From Astrobacterium formosum (lineage in GTDB: Bacteria; Pseudomonadota; Alphaproteobacteria; Rhizobiales; Xanthobacteraceae), in assembly GCA_030848545.1 (NCBI GenBank), contig JAVDCA010000001.1, positions 248,001 through 312,000 of the forward strand: a DNA stretch of 64,000 nucleotides, written 5' to 3'. The notes under the pieces are model-generated. The model did not search any database. It had not been told where the DNA came from and was given only the letters and a program-made list of their open reading frames with translations. Both the position numbers and the translations under genes were made by a program. Shown here one piece after another: positions 17,714 to 26,272 of the stretch. Numbering within the stretch: position 1 is the first letter of the stretch; every line of letters begins with the position of its first letter.

Positions 17714-18302
17714 TTTGTCTGCAGCGCCGTGCCGCAGAGGGGGGGAGAGGCGGGGAACAAGACGTGGGATGCTGCGCAGCGGCCCTATCCCATGGATTGA
17801 TCGGCCCCGGTGTATGTCCCTGATGTGCCTTGGTCAATGCGATACTGACCGGACGCACAGCTCGCGATGTCGCAGACGACGAAAGACGTCGGTCGATCCG
17901 CGGCGGGCGCATGGGCGCAGACGTTGGGCAACGCCGATGCCTGAACGCCGAATTCCTGGACGCGTGGGAGGGACGTGGCGTAGCGGAATTCGACGCTGGC
18001 CGCCGGACCGGACATCGTCACTTCCGGCTTGGCGAGACTGATTGTCGAGCATGTGATGCTTCGGAGAGAAGGACGCTCGCCGAAGCTCCCGTCAAGCCGG
18101 CGTTGCCCGCTTCCATGCTTGATCGAACATCCACCATCAGGGTTAGTCCGGCGCGGGTGTCCCACGATCCGGTGTATCGCTACCGCGGAAGGGAATATCC
18201 TTAATTCCTGTTATAGGTGTGATCACAGATCAAAGATCGGCGATCTTGACTGTTTCGTGTCGTTGGAGAAAAGATGTCACATCGCTGACGTGGGGGGAGC
18301 CG
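17714..18302. other. Divergent intergenic region between gntR and the catabolic cluster
   Basis: No gene with domain or coding signature was found in these 589 bp. The right end holds the two palindromes listed separately and a possible promoter: TTGACT at 18246-18251, followed about 19 bp later by AAGATG. The left end should carry the gntR promoter. Confidence 0.45.
18218..18246. promoter_or_regulatory. Pair of palindromes, candidate GntR operator sites
   Basis: TGTGATCACA (18218-18227) is a perfect 10-bp palindrome. AGATCG-G-CGATCT (18234-18246) is a perfect 6-1-6 inverted repeat, and its last base overlaps a TTGACT -35-like element. Such short palindromes over a promoter are typical of GntR/FadR operators. 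Assignment to the adjacent regulator is inference. Confidence 0.45.
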
Positions 18303-19085
18303 ATGTTAAGAGGCCGAAACGCGATAGTGACGGGGGCGACCAGCGGGATCGGTTTGGGTATCGCCAAGGTTCTTGCCTCCAAGGGCGCCAATCTGGCGAT
18401 ATGCGGCTTCGCAGCTCCGGGCATCCCGGAGGCCTTGTGCAAGCAGATCGGGGACGAAAACGGCGTCGAGGTCCACTACCTCAATGTCGATCTCAGCAAG
18501 ACGGAAGATGCCCGTCGTCTCGTCGCCGAAACCTTCCGGATTTTCGGCAAAGTCGACATCCTGGTCAACGATGCCGGCGTGCAACACGTGTCGCCGCTCA
18601 TCGATTTTCCCGAAGAGCGGTGGAATTATTTACATGCCGTGATGCTGGACTCTCCATTCCAGCTGATCCAGGGCGTGCTGCCCGGCATGATCGAGCGGAA
18701 ATGGGGCCGGATCGTCAACATCTCCTCGGTCATGGGGATGATCGCCGCGCCGCACAAGCCGGCCTACGTTTCGGCCAAGCACGGCATTGCCGGTCTGACC
18801 AAGGCGGTGGCGTTGGAAGTGGCCCCTGAGGGCGTCACCTGTAATGCGATCATGCCCGCCACGGTTTTGACGGACGTGATCAGGAGCCAGCTTCCCAATC
18901 AGGCCAAGGTGCTCGGCTGCAGCGAAGAAGAAGCAATGGACCGCGTCTTCACGCAAAATCTTCCGACCCGTCGCCTGATCGAGGCTTCTGAAATCGGCGA
19001 GACCGTTGCCTTCCTCTGCAGTGAAGGCGCGAAGTCCATCACCGGGGTGCTGCTCCCGGTCGATGGTGGTTACACGGCACGTTGA
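18303..19085 (+). CDS. 3-hydroxybutyrate-dehydrogenase-like SDR
   Basis: A 260-residue NAD-dependent short-chain dehydrogenase of the BdhA-like group, probably oxidising a 3-hydroxy acid to a 3-keto acid. The cofactor motif TGATSGIGLG is at residues 11-20, NDAG replaces the common NNAG, and the catalytic set is Ser in NISSVMG and YVSAKHG. The C-terminus carries ITGVLLPVDGGYTAR. LPTRRLIEASEIGETVAFL is typical of 3-hydroxybutyrate dehydrogenases. ATG 18303 has GGGGGGAG upstream; an earlier frame start is not supported. It is the first gene of the GntR-associated cluster, so the true substrate may be a relative of 3-hydroxybutyrate. Confidence 0.85.
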   Translation: MLRGRNAIVTGATSGIGLGIAKVLASKGANLAICGFAAPGIPEALCKQIGDENGVEVHYLNVDLSKTEDARRLVAETFRIFGKVDILVNDAGVQHVSPLIDFPEERWNYLHAVMLDSPFQLIQGVLPGMIERKWGRIVNISSVMGMIAAPHKPAYVSAKHGIAGLTKAVALEVAPEGVTCNAIMPATVLTDVIRSQLPNQAKVLGCSEEEAMDRVFTQNLPTRRLIEASEIGETVAFLCSEGAKSITGVLLPVDGGYTAR

Positions 19086-19111
19086 GACCAGACTGAACTG
19101 AACAGTCGAAA

Positions 19112-19136
19112 GCGCGAGCCCACACCAGGCTCGCGC
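19112..19136 (+). terminator. Hairpin after the SDR gene
   Basis: GCGCGAGCC-CACACCA-GGCTCGCGC: a perfect 9-bp GC stem with a 7-base loop, 26 bp after the SDR stop and 35 bp before the small peptide gene. It has no U-tract, so it may act as a processing or mRNA-stabilising hairpin within the operon and not as a full terminator. Confidence 0.45.
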
Positions 19137-19171
19137 CAAGCCGCATCACGGATTCGAAGGGGGACGAACCT

Positions 19172-19306
19172 ATGTTGATAGCACTCTTGTTTTGGGCGGG
19201 GAGCATCGCGTTCTGCGTCGGTGCTTCGCTCATCTGCTGCAAACAGATCGAGGCCTCCGGCGTGCGCCGTTGGGGCGCCTGCGGCCAGCTGTTCTTCTAC
19301 GAATAG
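19172..19306 (+). CDS. 44-residue membrane peptide preceding a sodium:solute symporter
   Basis: A small gene ending 9 bp before the symporter start. ATG 19172 follows AAGGGGGAC, a strong ribosome site 7 bases away, and the codons are GC-rich like the neighbours. The 44 residues form one hydrophobic helix (LIALLFWAGSIAFCVGASL), then CC, a short amphipathic basic stretch (KQIEASGVRRW) and GACGQLFFYE at the end. Many SSS-type transporters are preceded by a tiny single-helix accessory protein, and the position here fits that pattern. Whether it belongs to a described accessory family I cannot tell. Four cysteines in 44 residues are unusual. Confidence 0.7.
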   Translation: MLIALLFWAGSIAFCVGASLICCKQIEASGVRRWGACGQLFFYE

Positions 19307-19315
19307 GAGGGCGAC

Positions 19316-20893
19316 ATGGAGCTCTTTGGCATCGGCATCTCCTATTACATCGTGTTCGCCGGATATCTGCTGTTTCTGGCGTGGACCACCTTCCAGAGCA
19401 TGAAGCAGGTCGAAACGCTTTCGGACTTCACCACCGGCGGCCACCGGATGGGGCTGATCCTCGGGGTCGGAACGTCGGTGGCAACCTGGGTCAGCGTTGC
19501 ATCGGTGATGGGTGTGCCGGGATATCTCTACCGCACCGGCGTTGCGGCGATCATCGGCTGGGTTGCGGGCTGGTTTCTCGCGACATCCATCATGCCGATC
19601 CTTGCTGCCCGGGTGCGGCGTCCGGAGATCCCGCCGCGGACCTTCCCGGAATTCATCCGCATGCGATACGAGCCCTTCGCGAAGGTCAGCAGCCTGCAGA
19701 TCATCGTGGCGGTCCTGATGTTCGTCGGCTACTTCATCTTCTGCCATCTGCAAGTCGTGGGCTTCGGCATCGTGTTCAACACGATCACCGGCATTCCCTA
19801 CGAGTACGCCATCTTCGGCTTCCTGGCGATTCTGGTTGTGACGTCGCTCGGCGGCTTCTGGTCCGTCGCTGCGACCGATACGCTCAACGCGGTGCTGATC
19901 CTGATCGGCCTAGCCTTTGGCATGGCCGCGGTCCTTTATGCGACCGGCGGCTACGGGGCGATCTTCGCCAACCTTGCGACGTCGACGGCGCCGGTCAATG
20001 TCGGCGGCCCGGAACTGCCGGCGGGGGTGCTGCTGACGCCCGAAGGCACCTTCGGCTGGGCGGTGCTGATGGGCATCTTCATGTCGAACGCGCTGGGGGC
20101 ATCGGTTTCGCCGCACTGGATCAACCGCTTCATGGCGCCGAAGAATGCCAAAGCGGCCGTGCTTCAGATGATGTGGACCGTGGTCGCGTTGATCCCGATC
20201 TTTATCTGCCTGATCACGATCGGCCTCGGCGCCAAGATGCTCCTGCCCAGCCTGCCGGTCGGCAAGACCACCGACTACATCATGCCGTTGATCGTGCAGG
20301 AATACGCGCCGCCGTTCGTGGGCGCCATGACCCTGATTGCCATCCTGGCGGCCGCGATCTCGACCGCCAACTCGATGCTGCTGAATTGCGGCACTTCCCT
20401 CTACTACGACATCTACCGTGCGCTCCTCCCGGAGGGGAAGCTCGACGAGGGGAAGGCCAAGAATCACCTGCGCTATACCGTTCTGGCGCTGGGGCTTCTG
20501 TCGGTTCTCAGCGCGATCAAGCCGCCCCTCCTGCTCGCCATGGGCTTCACCTATGTCTATGGCGCGTTCGGTGCCTGCTTCATGTGGCCGGTGTGGCTGG
20601 GACTCTTCTGGCGCCGCATGAACCGCTCGGGCGCGTATGCCGGCATCCTGGTGGGCATCCTCGCCTATGTGGTCGCCAGGTACATGGGGCATTCCAATCC
20701 GTTCGCGGTCGGCTCCGCCCTGTCGCTCGCCGCAACGCTGATCGGTGTCTACATGACGTCGGCGCCGCCGAAGGAGGCCTATGAGGCCTATTTCGAGCCC
20801 GAGATGAGCCCCACGACCCGCGCCGTCGCACTGAAGATCCGCCGCGAGGACGATGACGCCCATGTCGTCATGAAGACGCAGGCGGCCGAATGA
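19316..20893 (+). CDS. Sodium:solute symporter (SSS family)
   Basis: A 525-residue inner-membrane transporter of the SSSF/LeuT fold with about 13 helices, starting ELFGIGISYYIVFAGYLLFL. The TTGGHRMGLILGVGTSVATW segment and ISTANSMLLNCGTSLYYDIY in the helix-8 region match the sodium-site parts of the family. The C-terminal tail is charged (RREDDDAHVVMK). It presumably imports the acid used by the surrounding enzymes: it lies between a hydroxy-acid dehydrogenase and a reductase/BKACE set, right after a small membrane peptide. AGGAG overlaps the end of the peptide gene and serves as its ribosome site. Confidence 0.9.
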   Translation: MELFGIGISYYIVFAGYLLFLAWTTFQSMKQVETLSDFTTGGHRMGLILGVGTSVATWVSVASVMGVPGYLYRTGVAAIIGWVAGWFLATSIMPILAARVRRPEIPPRTFPEFIRMRYEPFAKVSSLQIIVAVLMFVGYFIFCHLQVVGFGIVFNTITGIPYEYAIFGFLAILVVTSLGGFWSVAATDTLNAVLILIGLAFGMAAVLYATGGYGAIFANLATSTAPVNVGGPELPAGVLLTPEGTFGWAVLMGIFMSNALGASVSPHWINRFMAPKNAKAAVLQMMWTVVALIPIFICLITIGLGAKMLLPSLPVGKTTDYIMPLIVQEYAPPFVGAMTLIAILAAAISTANSMLLNCGTSLYYDIYRALLPEGKLDEGKAKNHLRYTVLALGLLSVLSAIKPPLLLAMGFTYVYGAFGACFMWPVWLGLFWRRMNRSGAYAGILVGILAYVVARYMGHSNPFAVGSALSLAATLIGVYMTSAPPKEAYEAYFEPEMSPTTRAVALKIRREDDDAHVVMKTQAAE

Positions 20894-20941
20894 GCACGCT
20901 CGTCATGGGCGGTGGCTCTGCCGGCTGACGATCGAACGCTA

Positions 20942-20984
20942 CCTTCCGACAGATGCCCGGACATGTCCGGGATCTGCCGGAAGG
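20942..20984. repeat. 43-bp near-perfect palindrome between symporter and reductase genes
   Basis: Outer arms CCTTCCG/CGGAAGG, middle arms CAGAT/ATCTG, and a central 14-bp palindrome CCGGACATGTCCGG, with only a few unpaired bases. It lies 49 bp after the symporter stop and 90 bp before the reductase start. As RNA it forms a long stem with almost no loop. The following bases (CAAACAAATG) are not a U-tract, so an operator, a mobile repeat or a processing hairpin is as likely as a terminator. Confidence 0.65.
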
Positions 20985-21073
20985 CAAACAAATGCGGCTC
21001 GCCTGTCGACGCGAATGGCGGGCCGTGGTCTGAACGAGCAACGGATGAACGGGACGCTGGTGGGAGAACGACG

Positions 21074-22111
21074 ATGACGATGGCCGTGATGGGGGCCGGT
21101 TCACTGGGGATCATTGTCGGTGCGCTGCTCGCCAGAGGCGGACAAGACGTGGTCCTGATCGATGCCGACGAGAAGAACGTCGACGCCCTCAACACCAAGG
21201 GTGCTCGAATCGCCGGCTCGCTCGACATCGCGGTCCCGGTGCGGGCGGTCGTGCCTGCGCAGATGCAGGGCATCTACGACATCGTGTTTCTGTTGACCAA
21301 GCAGACCTACAACGAAGCGGCTCTGACGGCACTCCTGCCCCATCTCGGGCCCGACAGCACCGTGTGCACCCTGCAGAACGGCATTCCCGAGGAGTCCGTG
21401 GCGGCGCGCGTCGGCATCACCCGCACGATCGGCGGGACGGTGGGCTTCGGGGCGACCTGGCGCGAACCGGGCGTCTCGGTCCTCACCTCCTCGCTGGAAG
21501 CCCTGAAAAACTTCGGTTTTGATATCGGCGAAATCGACGGCCGTGTGACCCCGAGACTCCATAAGGTAAAGGACGTGCTGTCTGCGGTGGGCGGCTGTCA
21601 GATCGTCGACAATCTGATGCCCATCCGCTGGTCGAAGCTGTTGATGAACGCGACGTTCAGCGGCGTGTCGGCGGCCTTGGGTTGCCTGTTCGGAGACGTT
21701 CTCGACGATCCACGCGCCATGCGCTTTCTGTCCCACATCGCAGACGAGACCATCAGGGTGGCGCGGGCCAACGGCGTTCGTCTCGCCGAGATGCAGGGCG
21801 AGGACATGGAGCTCCTGGAGCTCCTGCCGGGCGAGACCGTGGACGACAAGATGGCGTTCTATCGACGCGTCTGGTCCCGTCACGCCAAGCTCAAGGCGAG
21901 CATGCTCCAGGACCTGGAGAAGGGGCGCAAAACCGAGATCAACCAGATCAACGGATATGTGTGCCAGAAGGGCAGGGCCGCTGGCGTGACCACCCCGTGC
22001 AACGACCTCGTCGTGGAACTGGTCAGCGAAGCCGAGACGACGAAGACTCTGCCGAGTTTTGATGCCAATCTGGAACGCATGACGGCATGCCTGGAGCGGA
22101 ACGCGCTCTAG
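21074..22111 (+). CDS. Ketopantoate reductase-like dehydrogenase (PanE/ApbA family)
   Basis: A 345-residue NAD(P)H-dependent dehydrogenase. The nucleotide motif is AVMGAGSLGIIVGALLARGG at the N-terminus. Other family features are LTKQTYNEAAL, LQNGIPEE, the Lys-containing MPIRWSKLLMNATFSGVSAA of the helical domain and KTEINQINGYVCQKGRAAGV near the C-terminus. The protein is longer than true PanE (about 300 aa) and sits in a catabolic operon, so it more likely handles another 2- or 3-keto/hydroxy acid than pantoate synthesis. GGGAG 7 bases upstream fixes ATG 21074. Confidence 0.82.
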   Translation: MTMAVMGAGSLGIIVGALLARGGQDVVLIDADEKNVDALNTKGARIAGSLDIAVPVRAVVPAQMQGIYDIVFLLTKQTYNEAALTALLPHLGPDSTVCTLQNGIPEESVAARVGITRTIGGTVGFGATWREPGVSVLTSSLEALKNFGFDIGEIDGRVTPRLHKVKDVLSAVGGCQIVDNLMPIRWSKLLMNATFSGVSAALGCLFGDVLDDPRAMRFLSHIADETIRVARANGVRLAEMQGEDMELLELLPGETVDDKMAFYRRVWSRHAKLKASMLQDLEKGRKTEINQINGYVCQKGRAAGVTTPCNDLVVELVSEAETTKTLPSFDANLERMTACLERNAL

Positions 22112-22179
22112 AATTTCTTTCAGCTGAATACGCATCCGATCCAATGCGCAGCCAGCAAGCACCATAGGGAGCAACAAAC

Positions 22180-23121
22180 ATGTCCAAGCTCATCGTCACC
22201 GCGGCGATAACCGGGGGCATCCACGTCCCCAGCCTGTCGCCGCAGTACTTTCCGTACGTTCCCGAAACGGTCATCGAGCAGGCCGTCGGTGCCGCCAAGG
22301 CCGGGGCGGCGGTCGTCCACGTCCACGCCCGTGATCCGAAGGACGGACGCCCCTCCAGCGACGTCAAGGTGTTCGAGCAGATCTGCCGCGGCATCCACGA
22401 GCAGTGCGACGCGGCGATCTGCGTCACCACCGGCGGTGGGCTGGGCATGACACCGGAAGAGCGCGTCAAGCCGGTCGGCGTCCTCAAGCCCGAACTGGCC
22501 TCGCTCAACGCCGGATCGATGAACTTCGCCATCCATCCGCTTGCGAACAAGATCAAGGAGCCCATGTACGACTGGGAGCTCCCTTACCTCAAGTCGACGG
22601 AAGACCTGATTTTTCCGAACACGTTCCGGAGCATCAAGGTCTTCACGCAGGCGATGGCAAGTGTCGGCACCAAGCCGGAACTGGAGATCTACGACGTCGG
22701 TATGATCAATAACCTTAAGTATTTGATCGACACCGGCGTGATCAAGACGCCGGTCTATCTCCAGTTCGTCATGGGCATCCTGGGCGGCATCGCCGCCACT
22801 CCGGAGAACCTGGTGTTCATGTACGAGACGGCCCGCAAGGCGATCGGCGAAAAGAACTTCGTCTGGTCGTGCTGCGCCGCCGGCCGGATGCAGATGCCGT
22901 TGATTACCCTTGCGATGATTCTGGGCGGCAACGTCCGGGTCGGCCTGGAGGACAACCTCTACATCGGCCCTGGCCAGCTCGCGAAGAGCAGTGCCGAACA
23001 GGTCGAAAAGATCATCCGTATCGCCAAGGAACTGAACCACGAGATCGCGACGCCGGCGGAAGCCCGGCAAATACTCGGTCTCAAGGGTCAGGCCGAGGTC
23101 GGCTGGGCAAACGCCGCCTGA
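22180..23121 (+). CDS. Beta-keto acid cleavage enzyme (BKACE, formerly DUF849)
   Basis: A 313-residue TIM-barrel enzyme of the BKACE family. Members condense a beta-keto acid with acetyl-CoA and cleave it to acetoacetate plus a new acyl-CoA. The metal-binding VHVHARDPKDGRPS (H-x-H), the CVTTGGGLGMTPEER loop, ASLNAGSMNF and the GLEDNLYIGPGQLAKSS tail are all present. The start ATG follows GGGAGC. Substrate class depends on a few pocket residues that I cannot assign by eye. Its neighbours, an acetoacetate-type CoA transferase and a thiolase, match the fate of its product. Confidence 0.9.
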   Translation: MSKLIVTAAITGGIHVPSLSPQYFPYVPETVIEQAVGAAKAGAAVVHVHARDPKDGRPSSDVKVFEQICRGIHEQCDAAICVTTGGGLGMTPEERVKPVGVLKPELASLNAGSMNFAIHPLANKIKEPMYDWELPYLKSTEDLIFPNTFRSIKVFTQAMASVGTKPELEIYDVGMINNLKYLIDTGVIKTPVYLQFVMGILGGIAATPENLVFMYETARKAIGEKNFVWSCCAAGRMQMPLITLAMILGGNVRVGLEDNLYIGPGQLAKSSAEQVEKIIRIAKELNHEIATPAEARQILGLKGQAEVGWANAA

Positions 23122-23139
23122 CGGCACAAGGCGGCGTCA

Positions 23140-23189
23140 GGCGGCGCGTCCGTGTTCTCTGCCATCGTCCAGATCACGGATGCGCCGCC
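23140..23189 (+). terminator. Large hairpin after the BKACE gene
   Basis: Arms of 15 bases, GGCGGCGCGTCCGTG (23140-23154) and CACGGATGCGCCGCC (23175-23189), pair with a single G-T wobble around a 20-base loop. It begins 18 bp after the BKACE stop. There is no clear U-run. It probably attenuates or terminates transcription before the MaoC gene. Confidence 0.5.
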
Positions 23190-23294
23190 GATCTGACGTT
23201 GTCCACAAAATTCCAGAAGACGACAGGGAAGGACGCGACAGGCGGGTGGCAGACGTGAGCCGCCGATGCCCACCCGTGTAACGAAGGAACGCGC

Positions 23295-23732
23295 ATGCTC
23301 GAAACATCGCAGTCGGAACCTTCCGTCGTGTCGCAATGGCACCTCGTCGATCAGGCGACCATCGATCGCTTCGCCGATGTCACCGGCGATCATCAGTTCA
23401 TCCATGTCGACCGGGAGCGGGCGAAGCAGAAAGGCTTCGATTCCACCATCGCGCACGGCTTCCTGGCGCTGTCGCTGGTCCCCGCCTTCTTCTTCGAAGC
23501 GCTGCCCGACGGCGAAGCCGACGCCGTCACCGTCAATTACGGCCTCGACCGGTTGCGCTTCACGGCGCCGATCCCGAGCGACAGCAAGATCCGCGCGCGC
23601 TTCGACGTCGTCAGCCGGACGCCGCGTTCGCAGACCGAGATGCTGATCAAATACGCGGTGACGATCGAGGTCGAAGATCGCGAGAAGCCGGCGATGGTGG
23701 CGGATTGGCTGATCGTTCGCCGGGCGTCGTGA
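23295..23732 (+). CDS. MaoC-like (R)-hydratase
   Basis: A 145-residue hot-dog-fold protein. DRFADVTGDHQFIHVD is the family's hydratase-2 motif with the catalytic D-x4-H; IAHGFLALSL follows, and the end is GTPase-free and soluble. Members hydrate trans-2-enoyl-CoA or act as dehydratases on branched acyl-CoAs. A GAAGGA ribosome site precedes ATG 23295. Next to a 3-hydroxyacyl-CoA dehydrogenase gene, it may process the acyl-CoA released by BKACE; this is inferred from context. Confidence 0.88.
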   Translation: MLETSQSEPSVVSQWHLVDQATIDRFADVTGDHQFIHVDRERAKQKGFDSTIAHGFLALSLVPAFFFEALPDGEADAVTVNYGLDRLRFTAPIPSDSKIRARFDVVSRTPRSQTEMLIKYAVTIEVEDREKPAMVADWLIVRRAS

Positions 23733-23887
23733 ACCGCGCTGTTCCGGCGGTCGGAGAGGGGCCGGCATTTGCGGAGCTGCGTCGATGAAGGCGCGACGCA
23801 GCCGGAAACGATGCCGACGACACATCGCGGCGGAAGTCGTTCGGCCATGCCGGCATTCGGCACGCGCACATTTTGAGAGGTCGAGAC

Positions 23888-24748
23888 ATGTCAATCGAGA
23901 AGATCCTGATCATCGGTGCCGGCCAGATGGGAAGCGGCATCGCCCAGGTGATGGCCCAAGCGGGCATCACGGTGACGATTCGGGACGTGACCCAGGAGTT
24001 CGTCAAGAAGGGCCGGAGCCGGATCGAAAAGGCGCTGGCGAGGAGCGTCGACAAGGGCAAGCTTTCCGCCGAGGAGGAAGCGGCGATCCTCGGCCGGGTC
24101 AATGGCATCGTGACACTGGACGAGGCTGCGGCCGACGTCGATCTCGTGATCGAGGCTGTGGTCGAAAAGCTAGATGTAAAGAGCGATCTGCTGCGGCAGC
24201 TCGATACGCTCTGCCCGGAGCGCACCATCCTGGCTTCGAACACCTCGTCGTTGCCGATCACCACATTGGCGGCGGTGACGCGACGGCCCGGAAAATTCGT
24301 CGGCATGCATTTCTTCAATCCCGTGCCGGTGATGGGCCTGGTCGAAGTCATCAGGGGACTGGGAACCAGCGACGAGACGATCGCGGAGGTCGGCGCGCTG
24401 GTGAAGCGGATCGGCAAGACCGTGGTCGACGCCACCGACATGCCGGGCTTCTGCGGCAATCGAATCGTCATCCCGATGATCAACGAAGCCGTGTTCGCCC
24501 TCATGGAAGGTGTCGCGAGCGTCGAGGACATCGATAACGTCGCCAAGCTCGGCTTCAACCATCCGATGGGTCCGCTGGCGCTGTCCGACCTGATCGGCAA
24601 CGACACGGTGCTGTCGATCATGGAGGTGCTGCATTCGAGCTACGGCGACAGCAAGTTCCGTCCCTGTCCGCTGCTGCGGAAATACGTGGCGGCAGGCTGG
24701 CTCGGACGCAAGACCGGCAAGGGATTCTACGACTACGCGAGCTCTTGA
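23888..24748 (+). CDS. 3-hydroxybutyryl-CoA dehydrogenase-type enzyme
   Basis: A 286-residue (S)-3-hydroxyacyl-CoA dehydrogenase. The N-terminal NAD fold starts [20 protein letters not shown], and [19 protein letters not shown] with the catalytic histidine, [15 protein letters not shown] and [17 protein letters not shown] are all family landmarks. The length matches the short Hbd/PaaH form. ATG 23888, with GAGAGG upstream, is preferred over the in-frame start at 23873. In this operon it could oxidise a 3-hydroxyacyl-CoA from the MaoC step. Carnitine-type dehydrogenases share the fold, so the substrate is open. Confidence 0.88.
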   Translation: MSIEKILIIGAGQMGSGIAQVMAQAGITVTIRDVTQEFVKKGRSRIEKALARSVDKGKLSAEEEAAILGRVNGIVTLDEAAADVDLVIEAVVEKLDVKSDLLRQLDTLCPERTILASNTSSLPITTLAAVTRRPGKFVGMHFFNPVPVMGLVEVIRGLGTSDETIAEVGALVKRIGKTVVDATDMPGFCGNRIVIPMINEAVFALMEGVASVEDIDNVAKLGFNHPMGPLALSDLIGNDTVLSIMEVLHSSYGDSKFRPCPLLRKYVAAGWLGRKTGKGFYDYASS

Positions 24749-24816
24749 ACGCCCGTCCGCGGCGGCCACGCGAACCGCCTGACTCACCCGATGTTCGACT
24801 GAAGGAGAAACTCGCA

Positions 24817-25518
24817 ATGGCCATTGTTGCCGCACTCACGGCGGGCACGCGACCGCAGAAAGCAGTCAGCGTGGAAAAGGCCGCCGAGATGATCCCCGAT
24901 GGGGCCGTCCTGATGATCGGCGGCTTCATGGGGGTGGGCAGTCCGCACCGCCTCATCGCCGAACTGGTCCGCCAGGGCCGCAAGGACCTGACCGTCATCT
25001 GCAACGACACCTCGCGGCCCGACAACGGCGTCGGCCTCCTGGTGGTCGCGCGCGCGCTCCGCAAGGTGGTCGCCTCCCATATCGGCACCAATCCGGAGAC
25101 CCAGAAGCAGATGATCGCCGGCGACATCGAGGTCGAACTGGTGCCGCAGGGAACGCTCGCCGAGCAGGTGCGTGCCGGCGGCTACGGCCTCGGCGGCGTC
25201 CTCACGCCGACCGGCATCGGCACGCCGGTGGAAGACGGCAAGCAGACCATCGTGGTCGACGGCAAGACGTTTCTGGTCGAGAAGCCGCTGCGGGCCGACT
25301 TCGCCCTGGTGGCGGCCAAGCGTGCCGACTACCGCGGCAATCTCGAATACGAGATGACGGCGCGCAACTTCAATCCCCTGATGGCCATGGCGGCCGAGAC
25401 CGTGATCGCCGAACCGGTCGAGATCGTACCCACCGGCGTCATCGCCCCCGACCACGTGGTCACCCCCCACGTCCTGGTCGACTACATCATTCAGAGGAGC
25501 CGCCCCAATGGACGATAA
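24817..25518 (+). CDS. CoA transferase subunit A (3-oxoacid type)
   Basis: A 233-residue alpha subunit of a class I CoA transferase (AtoD/ScoA/PcaI-like). Landmarks are DGAVLMIGGFMGVGSPHRLI for the CoA-binding glycine-rich start, VICNDTSRPDNGVG, and the GGYGLGGVLTPTGIGTPVEDG loop. It moves CoA from an acyl-CoA to a free keto acid together with subunit B, whose gene overlaps by 11 bp. AAGGAGA eight bases upstream marks ATG 24817. With BKACE producing acetoacetate, acetoacetate activation is the likely role. Confidence 0.9.
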   Translation: MAIVAALTAGTRPQKAVSVEKAAEMIPDGAVLMIGGFMGVGSPHRLIAELVRQGRKDLTVICNDTSRPDNGVGLLVVARALRKVVASHIGTNPETQKQMIAGDIEVELVPQGTLAEQVRAGGYGLGGVLTPTGIGTPVEDGKQTIVVDGKTFLVEKPLRADFALVAAKRADYRGNLEYEMTARNFNPLMAMAAETVIAEPVEIVPTGVIAPDHVVTPHVLVDYIIQRSRPNGR

Positions 25519-26164
25519 GATCGTCATCGCGTCGCGCGTCGCGCTGGAGCTCGCGCCGGGCGAACTGGTCAATCTCGGCATCGGGCTGCCGACCCTGGTG
25601 GCGAACTATCTGCCGCCCGGCGTCGAGGTGTTCTTCCAGTCGGAGAACGGGCTGATCGGCGTGCAGCCGGTGCCGGAGATCGGCCTCGAGGACGAGTTCC
25701 TGACCGATGCCGGCGGCTCGCCGGTGGGGGCGGTGCCGGGGGCGTGCGCCTTCGACAGTGCGTTCTCGTTCGGGCTCATCCGCGGCGGGCACCTGAGCGC
25801 CACCGTGCTGGGCGGGCTCGAAGTGGACGAGGAAGGCCATCTCGCCAACTGGATGGTACCCGGCAAGATGGTGCCCGGCATGGGCGGCGCGATGGACCTG
25901 GTCACCGGCGCCAAGCGGGTGATCGTGGCCATGACCCACACCGCCAAGGGGGCGCCCAAGATCATCCCGAAATGCACGTTGCCGCTCACCTCGGTGCGTC
26001 GCGTCGACCTCGTGGTCACCGAGCTCGCCGTCATCGCGCCGACCCCGGAGGGCCTCGTGCTCCGGGAGATCGCGCCGGGCGTCAGCGTCGAACAGGTCGT
26101 CAAGATGACGGCGGCACGCCTGATCGTGCCCGCCGACGTGGCGCAGATGCCCGTCGCCGCCTGA
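25508..26164 (+). CDS. CoA transferase subunit B (3-oxoacid type)
   Basis: A 218-residue beta subunit. The catalytic glutamate lies in the FFQSENGLIG motif, the family's SENG signature. NLGIGLPTLVANYLPPG, GGHLSATVLGGLEVDEEGHL and TGAKRVIVAMTHTAKGAPKI are characteristic of AtoA/ScoB/PcaJ. It starts inside the end of subunit A, which supports co-translation of a 1:1 complex. A strong hairpin follows its stop. Confidence 0.92.
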   Translation: MDDKIVIASRVALELAPGELVNLGIGLPTLVANYLPPGVEVFFQSENGLIGVQPVPEIGLEDEFLTDAGGSPVGAVPGACAFDSAFSFGLIRGGHLSATVLGGLEVDEEGHLANWMVPGKMVPGMGGAMDLVTGAKRVIVAMTHTAKGAPKIIPKCTLPLTSVRRVDLVVTELAVIAPTPEGLVLREIAPGVSVEQVVKMTAARLIVPADVAQMPVAA

Positions 26165-26187
26165 ACCAAGGCGGAGCGGGCGCCTGT

Positions 26188-26220
26188 ACGCGGCGGGCTT
26201 TGGTCCCCCGCCCGCCGCGT
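26188..26220 (+). terminator. Strong GC hairpin after CoA transferase genes
   Basis: An 11-bp perfect stem (ACGCGGCGGGC / GCCCGCCGCGT) with an 11-base loop, followed by CTTTGG. It begins 24 bp after subunit B and lies 52 bp before the thiolase start, so the thiolase may be partly uncoupled from the operon. Confidence 0.6.
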
Positions 26221-26272
26221 CTTTGGCGCCGTCCGGTCACGTGTCGCGGGACTAGAGAAACAGGAGCACTCC

